Positions 56,528 through 64,000 of a stretch of DNA of 64,000 nucleotides are shown piece after piece. A model generated the notes under the pieces. That model was not told the origin of the DNA, searched no databases, and was given only the letters and a program-made list of their open reading frames with translations. Source of the stretch: JAGTVG01 sp963820995. GTDB lineage: Bacteria > Bacteroidota > Bacteroidia > Cytophagales > Cyclobacteriaceae. The stretch covers positions 124,001-188,000 of the forward strand of contig CAWGCL010000008.1 in assembly GCA_963820995.1 (NCBI GenBank), in the 5' to 3' direction. The position numbers were made by a program, and so were the translations under genes. Positions within the stretch are counted from its first letter, which is position 1. The number at the start of each line of letters is the position of its first letter.

Positions 56528-59500
56528 GACAACACAGGTAATTCAATATAGAATGAAGTTCCAATTTCAATTTTTGTATCAAACCACAATTTGCCTCCAG
56601 CGTGCTCCACAGCTCTTTTTGTAATTGCCAGGCCAATTCCCGACCCGCTATACTTCGTGCTGAAATTTGGCATAAATACCTTTTCCCTGATCTCCTCAGG
56701 AATTCCCTTCCCATTATCTTCAACAGTTATTAATACCCGTTTTTCTGATGTTTGCTTCAACGATAAATGTATAATTGGTTTAATACCCTTTTCTACAGCC
56801 TGGATCCCATTTATAATCAGGTTAGAAACCGAACGGCCAATCCAATTAGGATCCCCAACCACAATAATTTCTTCATCAGGGATGTCAGTATAGAACTCCA
56901 TCTCTTTATTATTAATATAAATGTTGATTGACTTTTTGAGCAATTTAACGATATCGAATTTTTCTTCTTCGGGGATGGGCATATGGGCATAATCTGAAAA
57001 AGACGTTGCAATATCACTTAAAGTATCAATATTATGGAGAAGCGAATTAATGGATTTCTCAAACTTTGACCGTTCTGATTCTTCAAGATCTGAAAGACGC
57101 ATATTCAGATGCTGAAGAGTCAACTTCATTGGTGTAAGTGGATTCTTGATCTCATGTGCGACCTGTTTTGCCATTTCTCTCCAGGCAGCTTCCTTCTCCG
57201 TCTGAGCAAGCGCTTTCTTGCTTTCCTCAAGTTTAAGCAGCATCTTATTATATTCAGAGACCATACGACCGATTTCATCTGTTGAATTATACTGTAAAGG
57301 TTCATTGATCCCAGTTAACGTCGTTTTTCTCAACCTTTCGGTAACAAACCTGAGCGGAAAGGTCAGGTAATTTGAAGCAATAAACGAGAGAATGATAAAG
57401 CCTATGAAAATGATGGTGAAGATACCCAGGATATTAACGATCAATCCTGTCAGATTCCGGTTGATAATTTCCTGCGATCCGAAAAAAGGTATGCTCAATA
57501 TCCCGATCAACCTGCCATCATTAGGAGATTTTATGCCTACATAGGCGATTTTATAATCCAGTTTCCCAAAAGATTCAACTAAAACAAGACTTTTTACACC
57601 CATTTCCTTAATCTCAGCTAAAGCTTGTGGATTGATAACATTTGCCAGTATTCCCTTATCGTATATCAACGGCTGAGTTGCTACAAGTAACCTGCCCTTG
57701 TTCTGTCTGACATTGAAAATGTCCATATCCAACTCCGTAAAATCTGCCAACTCATTTATACTACTTGTCAATTCTTCCTTGTTGAGAATATCCTCATTGA
57801 AACGCTCAAGGTAACTTGTCAGATTATTGCCGGTAGACTCCACTTCTTCGAGATACTCTCTGTCGGTCTCAGATTTGTAATCACTGGTCGACCGGGTAAG
57901 CGTAGTAATACTGATCACAAATAAAGGAATGAAAAATGCCAGGTTGAGGAATAGCTGGATCCTGGTAATATAATTCAGAGCCCGACCTTTGATATTAAAA
58001 TAAATAACATACCCAATTAATCCAACCAGGAGGAAAAATGAAAGAATGATAAACAGAAATGAAAAATTTGCGAAGAAATAAGTCCAGGGATATTGCGGGT
58101 AGGAGATAACATAGGTTTTATTGTTGTTACTCCGGAACCCAAAATGACGGTATTTCCCTTCACTTACTCCTCCATTGAATAATTTCTGTCCATCAAGGTT
58201 TTTTCTATTAAAATTGCTTTCATAATTATAATTACCTGAGGTATTCAATAAAGTTGAATTACTGAATAAAGCGTAGTCATACTGATCTTCAAAATAATTA
58301 AGGGACAAAATGTCATCAAGCAATAGTCTGGGATATACCCTATAGGGAATTATACTTTTCAAGCGCAAATCAAGTATGATATATCCAATGATTGAATTAT
58401 AACGGCTTAAGGAGATAAAATCCAGGTAGATCTTTCTGACCACGGGAGTTTCATAATTATAAAAATATAAATTTTCCCTTTCTGTCTGGTAGCGGTCTCT
58501 TGCAAAGCTCCTTCGAATACTAAAGTATGAGTTCCCGGTGTTTGAAGCAATAGGTTCTCCCCTGCTATTGAACATCAATATCCTGATTTCAAACTTATCC
58601 AGGTAATTATTCAGGTGTACCCTACGGATTTTTTCTTCAATAATCTCTTTACTTCCAAAAGGGCTGGATAACCTTTGTTTGATAAATACATCATTTTGTA
58701 TCCTTTCAGAAGCCTCCTGTAAGAAGAACTCTGCCATTGGATCATTCTCCTGCATCAACTGCTCTGCAAAGCGGTCCCTGTTGATCTTTTCTTTTGTTAA
58801 CCTGACCTTATTTATTGCCATAGCCCCCAAGAGCGATGTTACGATAAATATGGCAAGGATATACACGAAGGTTTTATATTGCAGGTCGACAAAAATAGTT
58901 TTTACATCGAGGAAGTAAGAAATATATAAAAACCCTATCCCGATCAAACAAACAACGATCACATGGGAATCTATAAATATGCCTGACAGAATAAACAGGA
59001 CGCTCCCGGCAAGGATGTATAACGACAGTTTTCGGATTTCCTTTCTCGTATACCTGAAAATGATCTTCTGACTGAAATAGGTTATAAAAAGTACAATCGC
59101 TACGCCCATAACGAACAATACATAACTGAACCACCTGAACATAGAAAAATTGAACCCGGTCGTTACATCCATGCTCCATCTTGAATGTGTACTCAGGGAT
59201 TCAATGATTTTATAGATAAAATACAAGATGAATAATTGAAGCAGAACAGCACCTACCGTCACAATTTTTCTTACAAAACCATCTTTCTGCACTATCCGGA
59301 CGATGTGGCGGTTTGGAATATATGTCCATAGAAAAAAGGCAAAATTGACCAATAAAAGCAGGTTAATGAACATATCCCCCAGGGATGGATTTAATAAAGA
59401 AGATGCGTAGTACTTTGAGTCAAAAATAGGCAGGTAATTATATTCTATAGGAAATTGAAAAGTGAGAATCAATAGGCGTAATGATATCAGGGAAATCATA

Positions 59501-60228
59501 AAAAATCCAATCCCCTGGTAAAGTCCCTTTTTTTTCACTATTTGAAATGCTGCTATGTTCAGAAAGATAAGAAGATTAATAAGGCCAAAGCCTATTAAAC
59601 TGAACACAAGAAAAGACATCCAGTAATGACCACTTAAATATCCGGGAAGAAATTCAATAGAAAAAAGAAAGGTGCCGTCTGATAAAGCAATTGGTTCATA
59701 TATTTCATCAGCCGATATCCTAACCTCCGAATTAATAAAAATATCCGGGTTGAAACCGCTTAACAGGAAATCATTGGAGATATTATAATCCACGTAAAGA
59801 GGTACCAGAGATAATACTTGATGTTGCTTGTTACTTAATGGTTTTTGAATACATACAAACTTTCTGGTCCCGGCATCTACATACCTCACGGATATTCCGG
59901 ATTCCAGAAGGGTATCTCTAGGAACAAATTTATTGTCTGACCAGTAAATCAGTTCACTTCCCTCAAAAATAAAAGTAGGATAATCAACAAGGTTATTCAG
60001 GTCAGAGAATGAAATGCTATCTGTTTTGATAAATTGGCCGGATAGTGCTTTTTGTTCACTGACCACATCTTCATATATTCTATTGATCTTTTGGTTGATC
60101 AATCCAGAGAAGTAACTTTCCTTATCAACCTTATGAACTTCCAGCCAATGCAGAACCAGCCCAATTGCTATACAAATGATGGCAATCCAGAGTGACCTCT
60201 TGCTGTACTGCTCAAAAAATCTTTTCAA
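56524..60228 (-). CDS. Large multi-pass sensor histidine kinase, NtrY-like
   Basis: The 1234-residue protein has an N-terminal anchor (LWIAIICIAIGLVLHWLEV), a periplasmic part to about residue 200, then a bundle of about seven membrane helices to about 460. A second long extracytoplasmic region follows, then a final membrane helix (about 928-950) and a HAMP domain (about 951-1005). The kinase core has EAAWREMAKQVAHEIKNPL with phospho-acceptor H1025. The ATP-binding domain has NLIINGIQAV (N box), VEDNGKGIPEEI (G1) and GSGIGLAI (G2). The motif before the His is typical of NtrY-like kinases. No response regulator lies in the window. Its stop overlaps the start of the SprA-like barrel gene. Confidence 0.92.
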   Translation of the reverse strand: MKRFFEQYSKRSLWIAIICIAIGLVLHWLEVHKVDKESYFSGLINQKINRIYEDVVSEQKALSGQFIKTDSISFSDLNNLVDYPTFIFEGSELIYWSDNKFVPRDTLLESGISVRYVDAGTRKFVCIQKPLSNKQHQVLSLVPLYVDYNISNDFLLSGFNPDIFINSEVRISADEIYEPIALSDGTFLFSIEFLPGYLSGHYWMSFLVFSLIGFGLINLLIFLNIAAFQIVKKKGLYQGIGFFMISLISLRLLILTFQFPIEYNYLPIFDSKYYASSLLNPSLGDMFINLLLLVNFAFFLWTYIPNRHIVRIVQKDGFVRKIVTVGAVLLQLFILYFIYKIIESLSTHSRWSMDVTTGFNFSMFRWFSYVLFVMGVAIVLFITYFSQKIIFRYTRKEIRKLSLYILAGSVLFILSGIFIDSHVIVVCLIGIGFLYISYFLDVKTIFVDLQYKTFVYILAIFIVTSLLGAMAINKVRLTKEKINRDRFAEQLMQENDPMAEFFLQEASERIQNDVFIKQRLSSPFGSKEIIEEKIRRVHLNNYLDKFEIRILMFNSRGEPIASNTGNSYFSIRRSFARDRYQTERENLYFYNYETPVVRKIYLDFISLSRYNSIIGYIILDLRLKSIIPYRVYPRLLLDDILSLNYFEDQYDYALFSNSTLLNTSGNYNYESNFNRKNLDGQKLFNGGVSEGKYRHFGFRSNNNKTYVISYPQYPWTYFFANFSFLFIILSFFLLVGLIGYVIYFNIKGRALNYITRIQLFLNLAFFIPLFVISITTLTRSTSDYKSETDREYLEEVESTGNNLTSYLERFNEDILNKEELTSSINELADFTELDMDIFNVRQNKGRLLVATQPLIYDKGILANVINPQALAEIKEMGVKSLVLVESFGKLDYKIAYVGIKSPNDGRLIGILSIPFFGSQEIINRNLTGLIVNILGIFTIIFIGFIILSFIASNYLTFPLRFVTERLRKTTLTGINEPLQYNSTDEIGRMVSEYNKMLLKLEESKKALAQTEKEAAWREMAKQVAHEIKNPLTPMKLTLQHLNMRLSDLEESERSKFEKSINSLLHNIDTLSDIATSFSDYAHMPIPEEEKFDIVKLLKKSINIYINNKEMEFYTDIPDEEIIVVGDPNWIGRSVSNLIINGIQAVEKGIKPIIHLSLKQTSEKRVLITVEDNGKGIPEEIREKVFMPNFSTKYSGSGIGLAITKRAVEHAGGKLWFDTKIEIGTSFYIELPVLS

Positions 60229-60344
60229 TTCCCCCTTTATCTTAATGATCTAAGGTAAAAAATATAATCTATTTTGTGAAATGCTGCCAGTTATTTGAAA
60301 ATTTATATACCCTGATCCCCCTGGGAATATAATTCTTTAATACC

Positions 60345-60743
60345 TCAGGTCTCAGTTTGAGACTTGCTATAATCAGGATTATAATTCACACCTCCAAAAA
60401 CATGGAGGTAAATTACCCTGGAATATCGGAATAAAAGTGGGAACAAAACCACTATGGCCATTAGAACGGTCAATACATATACATATATTTCAGGATCGTC
60501 AAAGAAAATAAACAACATAAAACCAACTATTATAAATATGGCCACAGAAAAGGCATAGCTGACATACATCGCACCGGTATAAAACCCGGGTTCCAAATCA
60601 TAATTCAAGCCGCAATGGCCACAAGTCTTGTGCATCTTATCAAACTTCCGCAGATCATACTTTGCAGAAACAAACATGTGCCCTTCTCTACACCTGGGGC
60701 ATCTTTCCTGAAGAATGGATTCTAATTTTGATCTTTTGGGCAT
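60345..60743 (-). CDS. DUF983 membrane protein with zinc-ribbon motifs
   Basis: This 132-residue protein starts at ATG 60743. The N-terminus has RCPRCREGHMF and KTCGHCGLNYDLEPGFYTGA, two CxxC pairs for metal binding, followed by two or three membrane helices. This is the DUF983 family, commonly beside cytochrome oxidase genes and possibly involved in oxidase assembly. The first 18 codons overlap the end of the CSMC gene by 56 bases; the CPRC motif within the overlap supports this start. Confidence 0.85.
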   Translation of the reverse strand: MPKRSKLESILQERCPRCREGHMFVSAKYDLRKFDKMHKTCGHCGLNYDLEPGFYTGAMYVSYAFSVAIFIIVGFMLFIFFDDPEIYVYVLTVLMAIVVLFPLLFRYSRVIYLHVFGGVNYNPDYSKSQTET

Positions 60744-60972
60744 TTTTCTTACTTGCTCTGAACCAAAAATATGCGATAATACCAAACAATAGATAAGGCA
60801 TTATAAATAAATATAATATACCTAAATTCAAACCTGCAGAAAACTGTTCGCTGTCGCTGCTAATGCTGTTCTCCATAGAGGCCCGGCACATAGAACATTG
60901 GGCATATGAGTTTAACTGGAACAGGAAAGTCCCCATGAATAAAACTACACTAAAGATGACTTTTCTAAGCAT
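60688..60972 (-). CDS. Small membrane-anchored CSMC protein of the oxidase operon
   Basis: This 94-residue protein starts at ATG 60972 with a signal peptide (KVIFSVVLFMGTFLFQLNSYA). It continues with AQCSMCRASMENSIS, where C-S-M-C could bind copper or act in thiol exchange outside the cytoplasm. A membrane helix follows (about 48-68, GILYLFIMPYLLFGIIAYFW) and a basic tail. Similar small proteins accompany DUF420 and SCO genes in Bacteroidota oxidase operons. Its last 18 codons overlap the DUF983 gene. The basic tail after KKNAQ may be an artefact of a shift in the A-run. Confidence 0.75.
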   Translation of the reverse strand: MLRKVIFSVVLFMGTFLFQLNSYAQCSMCRASMENSISSDSEQFSAGLNLGILYLFIMPYLLFGIIAYFWFRASKKNAQKIKIRIHSSGKMPQV

Positions 60973-60976
60973 AATC

Positions 60977-61537
60977 TTAATAATATGGTCTGATGAGCAA
61001 ATATACCACAACTCCCGATACCGATACATACAACCAGATCGGTAAGGTAAATCTTACAACTTTTTTATGCCTGTCAAACTTTTCAGTCAGAGCAAAATAG
61101 AATGCAAAAAGGACAAAGGGTACAACAATTATAGCCAACAGGATGTGCGACAGCAAGATTAGAAGATAGATTGACCTGAATGATCCAATTCTTAAGGCTT
61201 CTTCATCATCCAGAACTCCATCGTGGTTCAAATCACCAAATACAGTTGAGGGAGTGGTAGAATGATAGAGTATATAAGATATCAGAAACAACACACCCAA
61301 AAAGAAGGCAGTACTCATTGCTTTTTTATGTAACGCCCTGTTTTGGTTTTTAATGACTACAAATCCAAACAAAAGCACTAATGAGGTGATTGTGTTGATA
61401 CTTCCATTTATATGGGGGAGTAATAGGTTCCAATTCCCTGATACTGTCAGTTTACCTGGAGTAAACAGAAGAAGTGCCACAGCGAGTGGGATAAATATGG
61501 AGAAAAACAGGATGATATTCTGGATGTTTTTAGGCAT
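60977..61537 (-). CDS. DUF420 membrane protein with an EF-hand-like loop
   Basis: This 186-residue protein has five membrane helices. DUF420 markers include LPHINGSINTITSLVLLFGF, the RALHKKAMSTAF helix and YHSTTPSTVFG before SFRSIYLLILLSHILLAIIV. Between the two latter parts is an unusual insertion, GDLNHDGVLDDEEALRIG, whose loop has the EF-hand positions D1, N3, D5, G6, L8, D9 and E12. DUF420 proteins are heme-copper oxidase assembly factors or small subunits in some bacteria. The start overlaps the SCO-like gene by 8 bases and the CSMC gene follows after 4 bases. Confidence 0.87.
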   Translation of the reverse strand: MPKNIQNIILFFSIFIPLAVALLLFTPGKLTVSGNWNLLLPHINGSINTITSLVLLFGFVVIKNQNRALHKKAMSTAFFLGVLFLISYILYHSTTPSTVFGDLNHDGVLDDEEALRIGSFRSIYLLILLSHILLAIIVVPFVLFAFYFALTEKFDRHKKVVRFTLPIWLYVSVSGVVVYLLIRPYY

Positions 61538-62159
61538 GTTGCTCCTGTTTCAAGAGGATCTTAACCTCCAGTATTAACCTGTCAATTTCTTCGAAATCAT
61601 CAGCCGAATAATCTCCCCGAATTCTATGCTGTTTATCAAGGAGGAGCATTTTATCATACCCTGTTCGCTCTTCGGTACTTTCATTTGAAGACCTTTCGAA
61701 TTGAGTCATTTTATTCAATTCATCAAGGTCAGTATACAGTACCGAGACATTTGTTTCTTGGTTGGCTGTTGTAGTCAGCTGTTTGACACCTGAATGATTG
61801 TCATCAATAAGAACGCGAACTACCCTGACTGAACCTTCATTCCGAAAAATATTGGATATGCGTTTGACCTGATAATCTCTTTTTTTATGATCAGATTGGG
61901 CGGATGCAAACTCAAGCACAATAATATCTCCTGCAAAACTATCCTCATCAACCTTAATGCCATTAGAATCCCGCAATTTTTCAAAGCTGAAAGTCTTAGG
62001 ATTAAAAACTGAATTAGATGAAGATGATTCAAGTTTACCTTCCTCAGAATAATAGGGCAGATCGAACTCATTATGCCCAAAAACCTGGAGAAAAATGTAA
62101 ATTGCTGCAGGTGTGAGCAGAAGTATGGTTAATACCAATATCTTAATTCCTTTCTTCAT
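61530..62159 (-). CDS. SCO1/SenC-like protein without cysteines
   Basis: This 209-residue protein has an N-terminal membrane anchor (ILVLTILLLTPAAIYIFLQV) and a thioredoxin-like extracytoplasmic domain. SCO-type order is visible: NPKTFSFEKLRDSNG, then DIIVLEFASAQSDHKKRDYQ at the strand and helix where SCO proteins have CxxxC, then VRVVRVLIDDNHSG, and a late LLLDKQHRIRGDYSADD. There is no Cys anywhere in the protein, so it cannot bind copper or perform thiol exchange in the usual way. The position in the oxidase operon supports the family call. It may be a structural or redox-inactive relative. Confidence 0.78.
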   Translation of the reverse strand: MKKGIKILVLTILLLTPAAIYIFLQVFGHNEFDLPYYSEEGKLESSSSNSVFNPKTFSFEKLRDSNGIKVDEDSFAGDIIVLEFASAQSDHKKRDYQVKRISNIFRNEGSVRVVRVLIDDNHSGVKQLTTTANQETNVSVLYTDLDELNKMTQFERSSNESTEERTGYDKMLLLDKQHRIRGDYSADDFEEIDRLILEVKILLKQEQHA

Positions 62160-62197
62160 CGATTCTATACCCAGGTTTAATATTCCAAATGATCAAC

Positions 62198-62518
62198 CTA
62201 ATACAGAGAATTTAATATAGAGCCTCCCTCAGCAAGTAAGGCAATGATCAACCAGATCACAAATAGCGTTGGCAATAAAATGGACCAGATAAGGGCCTTC
62301 ACCTCATACTTGAGGTGCATAAATTCAGAAACTATGTAAAAAGCTTTCAACAGCGTGAGAGCAATAAATCCAGCATAAAGAAGATAACCCCTGGGCAGAG
62401 TAAAAGCCATTACGAATTCAATAGCGGTTACAACACCCAGAATCATTGCAATCTTCCAGAGTTTTCTTACTTTTTTCTTATTTACAGGTTTAACCTCAAT
62501 AGAAACAACTTGTTCCAT
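62198..62518 (-). CDS. Cytochrome c oxidase subunit IV (prokaryotic type)
   Basis: This 106-residue protein has a basic N-terminus (KPVNKKKVRKLWKIAM) and three membrane helices, with FMAFTL-like and FKAFYIVSEFMHLKYEVKAL segments. The HLK motif before the third helix is typical of caa3-type small subunit IV. It follows the subunit III gene by 16 bases in the oxidase operon. Confidence 0.88.
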   Translation of the reverse strand: MEQVVSIEVKPVNKKKVRKLWKIAMILGVVTAIEFVMAFTLPRGYLLYAGFIALTLLKAFYIVSEFMHLKYEVKALIWSILLPTLFVIWLIIALLAEGGSILNSLY

Positions 62519-62534
62519 AATTGTTTAATAATTT

Positions 62535-63284
62535 TTAGATCAAATAGAAGAATGTGAAAACGAATACCCAGACCAGGTCGACAAAGTGCCAGTATAATCC
62601 AACTTTCTCGACCATTTCATAATGTCCGCGCTTGTCGTAGGTCCCAACCACAACATTATAAAAGATAATAGCATTTAGAAAAACTCCACTGGCTACGTGA
62701 GTCCCGTGGAATCCGGTAATAAAGAAGAACAAACTTGCGAACAAAGGAGGTCCATATTCGTTAACCTGGAGATTGGCGCCATGGACGATAACTCCATTTG
62801 ACAGGGCCATACCTTCTTCCGTACCTGAAATAAAATGTGACCATTCCCATGCCTGACAACCCAGGAAGGCCAGACCACCAACAATAGTCCATAACATCCA
62901 TTTCGTAACATCATTCCTGTCCATTCGCTGACCGGCTTCAACAGCCAATACCATAGTGACACTACTCAGGATAAGGATAAAAGTCATTATCCCAACAAAT
63001 AACAATGGTAGATGAACACCATGCAGGAAAGGAACAGCGTCAAATATTTTTTCAGGAATGGGCCAATAGTCCATGGATGGTTTAAAAGCGCTCACTGGTC
63101 CGGTATATGCCGGATAGCTATATCGTAGAAAACCATAAGTTACTAACAGGCCTGAAAAGGTAAAGACATCAGACAACAGGAAGAACCACATCATGATCTT
63201 CCCATAACTGGCCTTCAGAGGGGAAGTTCCCCCTCCCCATATATTTGTATTATTCTCCTTATCGATAGAAGCTGTTACTTCCAT
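62535..63284 (-). CDS. ctaE: Cytochrome c oxidase subunit III
   Basis: This 249-residue protein has seven membrane helices. Family markers are KIMMWFFLLSDVFTFSGLLV, CQAWEWSHFISGTEEGMALS, FFFITGFHGTHVASGVFLNA and GLYWHFVDLVWVFVFTFFYL. Subunit III stabilises the catalytic core of heme-copper oxidases. A second, shorter subunit III-like gene lies 15 bases upstream; the two together are the normal Bacteroidota arrangement. Subunits I and II are outside the window. Confidence 0.94.
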   Translation of the reverse strand: MEVTASIDKENNTNIWGGGTSPLKASYGKIMMWFFLLSDVFTFSGLLVTYGFLRYSYPAYTGPVSAFKPSMDYWPIPEKIFDAVPFLHGVHLPLLFVGIMTFILILSSVTMVLAVEAGQRMDRNDVTKWMLWTIVGGLAFLGCQAWEWSHFISGTEEGMALSNGVIVHGANLQVNEYGPPLFASLFFFITGFHGTHVASGVFLNAIIFYNVVVGTYDKRGHYEMVEKVGLYWHFVDLVWVFVFTFFYLI

Positions 63285-63299
63285 ATATTTAATTTTTTA

Positions 63300-63887
63300 T
63301 TAATGATTCAATTTAAGGAACAGAAAAAGGTACAGCCACAATCCACCTAGAAAATGCCAGTAGGTTGTACACATTTCAATCCTCATTAAGCTCTTAGAAT
63401 GTATTTTCAATTTGAAAGATGATCCAATTACTATAAGCAGGAATACTAATCCACTAATTATATGTACGGCATGCAAACCGGTTAGAACGTATAGAAAAGA
63501 ACCAGCTGGATTTCCGACAAAATAAACATCCATATCAACAAGCTGTTTCCAGGATTGATACTGGCCGAAAAGAAAAGCCAAACCAAGTATAGTCGTAAGT
63601 ATCAGATATACTTTTAATCCATTAAAACGATCTTCCTTTGCTGATTTCAATGCAAGTTGCATGGTAATACTACTCACAACTATAATGGTTGAGGTAATCC
63701 AGAACATGCCTGGCAGGTTGTAATTCAGCCAATTCCCATCCGATTGTTTGACTATGTAAGCGCTCGTAAGGGCTGCAAATAACATTACAATTGTAACTAT
63801 AAACAACCACACGATGAACTTTGACGGGTTCATGCCCATAGCTCTGTGTTCCCTGATTATTTCAATATTATCTATAGCCTTGTTCAT
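63300..63887 (-). CDS. Second cytochrome c oxidase subunit III-like protein
   Basis: This 195-residue protein has five membrane helices: NPSKFIVWLFIVTIVMLFAA, SSITMQLALKSAKED, GSFLYVLTGLHAVHIISGLV with the conserved His pair, and CTTYWHFLGGLWLYLFLFLKL. It is a shortened subunit III lacking the first two helices, typical for Bacteroidota. Its ATG overlaps the TGA of the upstream heme O synthase gene (ATGA), so the two are coupled. Confidence 0.92.
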   Translation of the reverse strand: MNKAIDNIEIIREHRAMGMNPSKFIVWLFIVTIVMLFAALTSAYIVKQSDGNWLNYNLPGMFWITSTIIVVSSITMQLALKSAKEDRFNGLKVYLILTTILGLAFLFGQYQSWKQLVDMDVYFVGNPAGSFLYVLTGLHAVHIISGLVFLLIVIGSSFKLKIHSKSLMRIEMCTTYWHFLGGLWLYLFLFLKLNH

Positions 63888-64000
63888 ACTTTATCAATTA
63901 AATATGCTATCTGTACAATCGGTAAATATAGAAATGAGGAATACATAATAGATAAAGCTGAATTCCTGTTACAGTTTTTCATATGTCTGAATGTTTGGGC
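63884..64000 (-). CDS. ctaB: Protoheme IX farnesyltransferase (heme O synthase), C-terminal end, partial
   Basis: A minus-strand frame enters at 64000 and ends at TGA 63884-63886, giving 38 residues that end SIMYSSFLYLPIVQIAYLID. The basic AQTFRHMKNCNRNSA stretch and the last membrane helix with FLYLPIVQ match the CtaB C-terminus, and the gene order (ctaB before subunit III) is standard in this phylum. The 4-base overlap with the next start supports it. The rest is outside the window. Confidence 0.8.
   Translation of the reverse strand, partial: AQTFRHMKNCNRNSALSIMYSSFLYLPIVQIAYLIDKV

Noticed and set aside
1..64000. tRNA, rRNA or riboswitch genes
   Set aside because: Scanning the intergenic regions by eye showed no cloverleaf-like CCA/TTCGA patterns or known riboswitch cores; a covariance search was not possible, so weak cases may be missed.

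Overview
The window looks like a chromosomal segment of a Bacteroidota bacterium, most likely of the order Cytophagales. The base composition is AT-rich. Diagnostic families include a type III glutamine synthetase, TPR-linked class III cyclases, Bacteroidota-type DUF families (DUF6249, DUF4136, DUF1080, DUF983, DUF420), a SprA-like outer-membrane protein, lipoproteins with short lipoboxes, and a caa3-type oxidase operon in the Bacteroidota order. No rRNA, tRNA, CRISPR array, transposase or phage gene was recognised.

Layout. 1-7.4 kb: end of an M16 peptidase, a broken NagZ-type GH3/serine-hydrolase fusion, a secreted CotH-like kinase and a PMT-type glycosyltransferase. 7.5-17.7 kb, minus strand: one long run reading, in transcription order, giant TPR protein, outer-membrane barrel, SPOR protein, ExbB, ExbD, TonB-like protein, FolC, TrmB, PAP2 phosphatase. 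This looks like a dedicated Ton/Tol-type energised envelope system. 17.8-24.7 kb: HolA, an aspartoacylase-like deacylase paired with a GCS2-CBS amidoligase, a secreted MORN-type repeat protein and a polytopic membrane protein. 25-33 kb: two TPR/class III cyclase proteins, two lipoproteins, a broken small secreted protein and three diverged copies of an unexplained intergenic repeat. 33-38.4 kb: a stand-alone molybdopterin oxidoreductase, DUF6249, an ECF sigma factor with a membrane partner, a DinB-like protein and DUF4136. 38.5-43.5 kb: a sugar-acid segment with a GH3 gene that has lost its middle, a pentonate dehydratase and a DUF1080/PHP lipoprotein. 43.9-49.3 kb: nitrogen assimilation (Amt, outer-membrane barrel, DUF4468-like protein, GlnN). 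49.9-53 kb: 3-hydroxyacyl-CoA dehydrogenase, SDR, MlaE and MlaF. 53-60.2 kb: a large SprA-like barrel overlapping an NtrY-like sensor kinase. 60.3-64 kb: a cytochrome oxidase accessory operon (CtaB end, two subunit III proteins, subunit IV, SCO-like, DUF420, CSMC protein, DUF983).

An important caveat is that at least eleven genes between 3 and 49 kb are interrupted, mostly by a net one-base insertion, and they include housekeeping genes such as folC, trmB and amt. The stretches 14.7-31.2 kb and 50-64 kb are clean. This pattern fits consensus sequencing errors better than genome decay. Two lesions are harder to dismiss: the large internal deletion in the GH3 gene near 39.25 kb, and the in-frame stop codons at 3155 and 32529. 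I mark all of these as pseudogenes and give the reconstructed reading.
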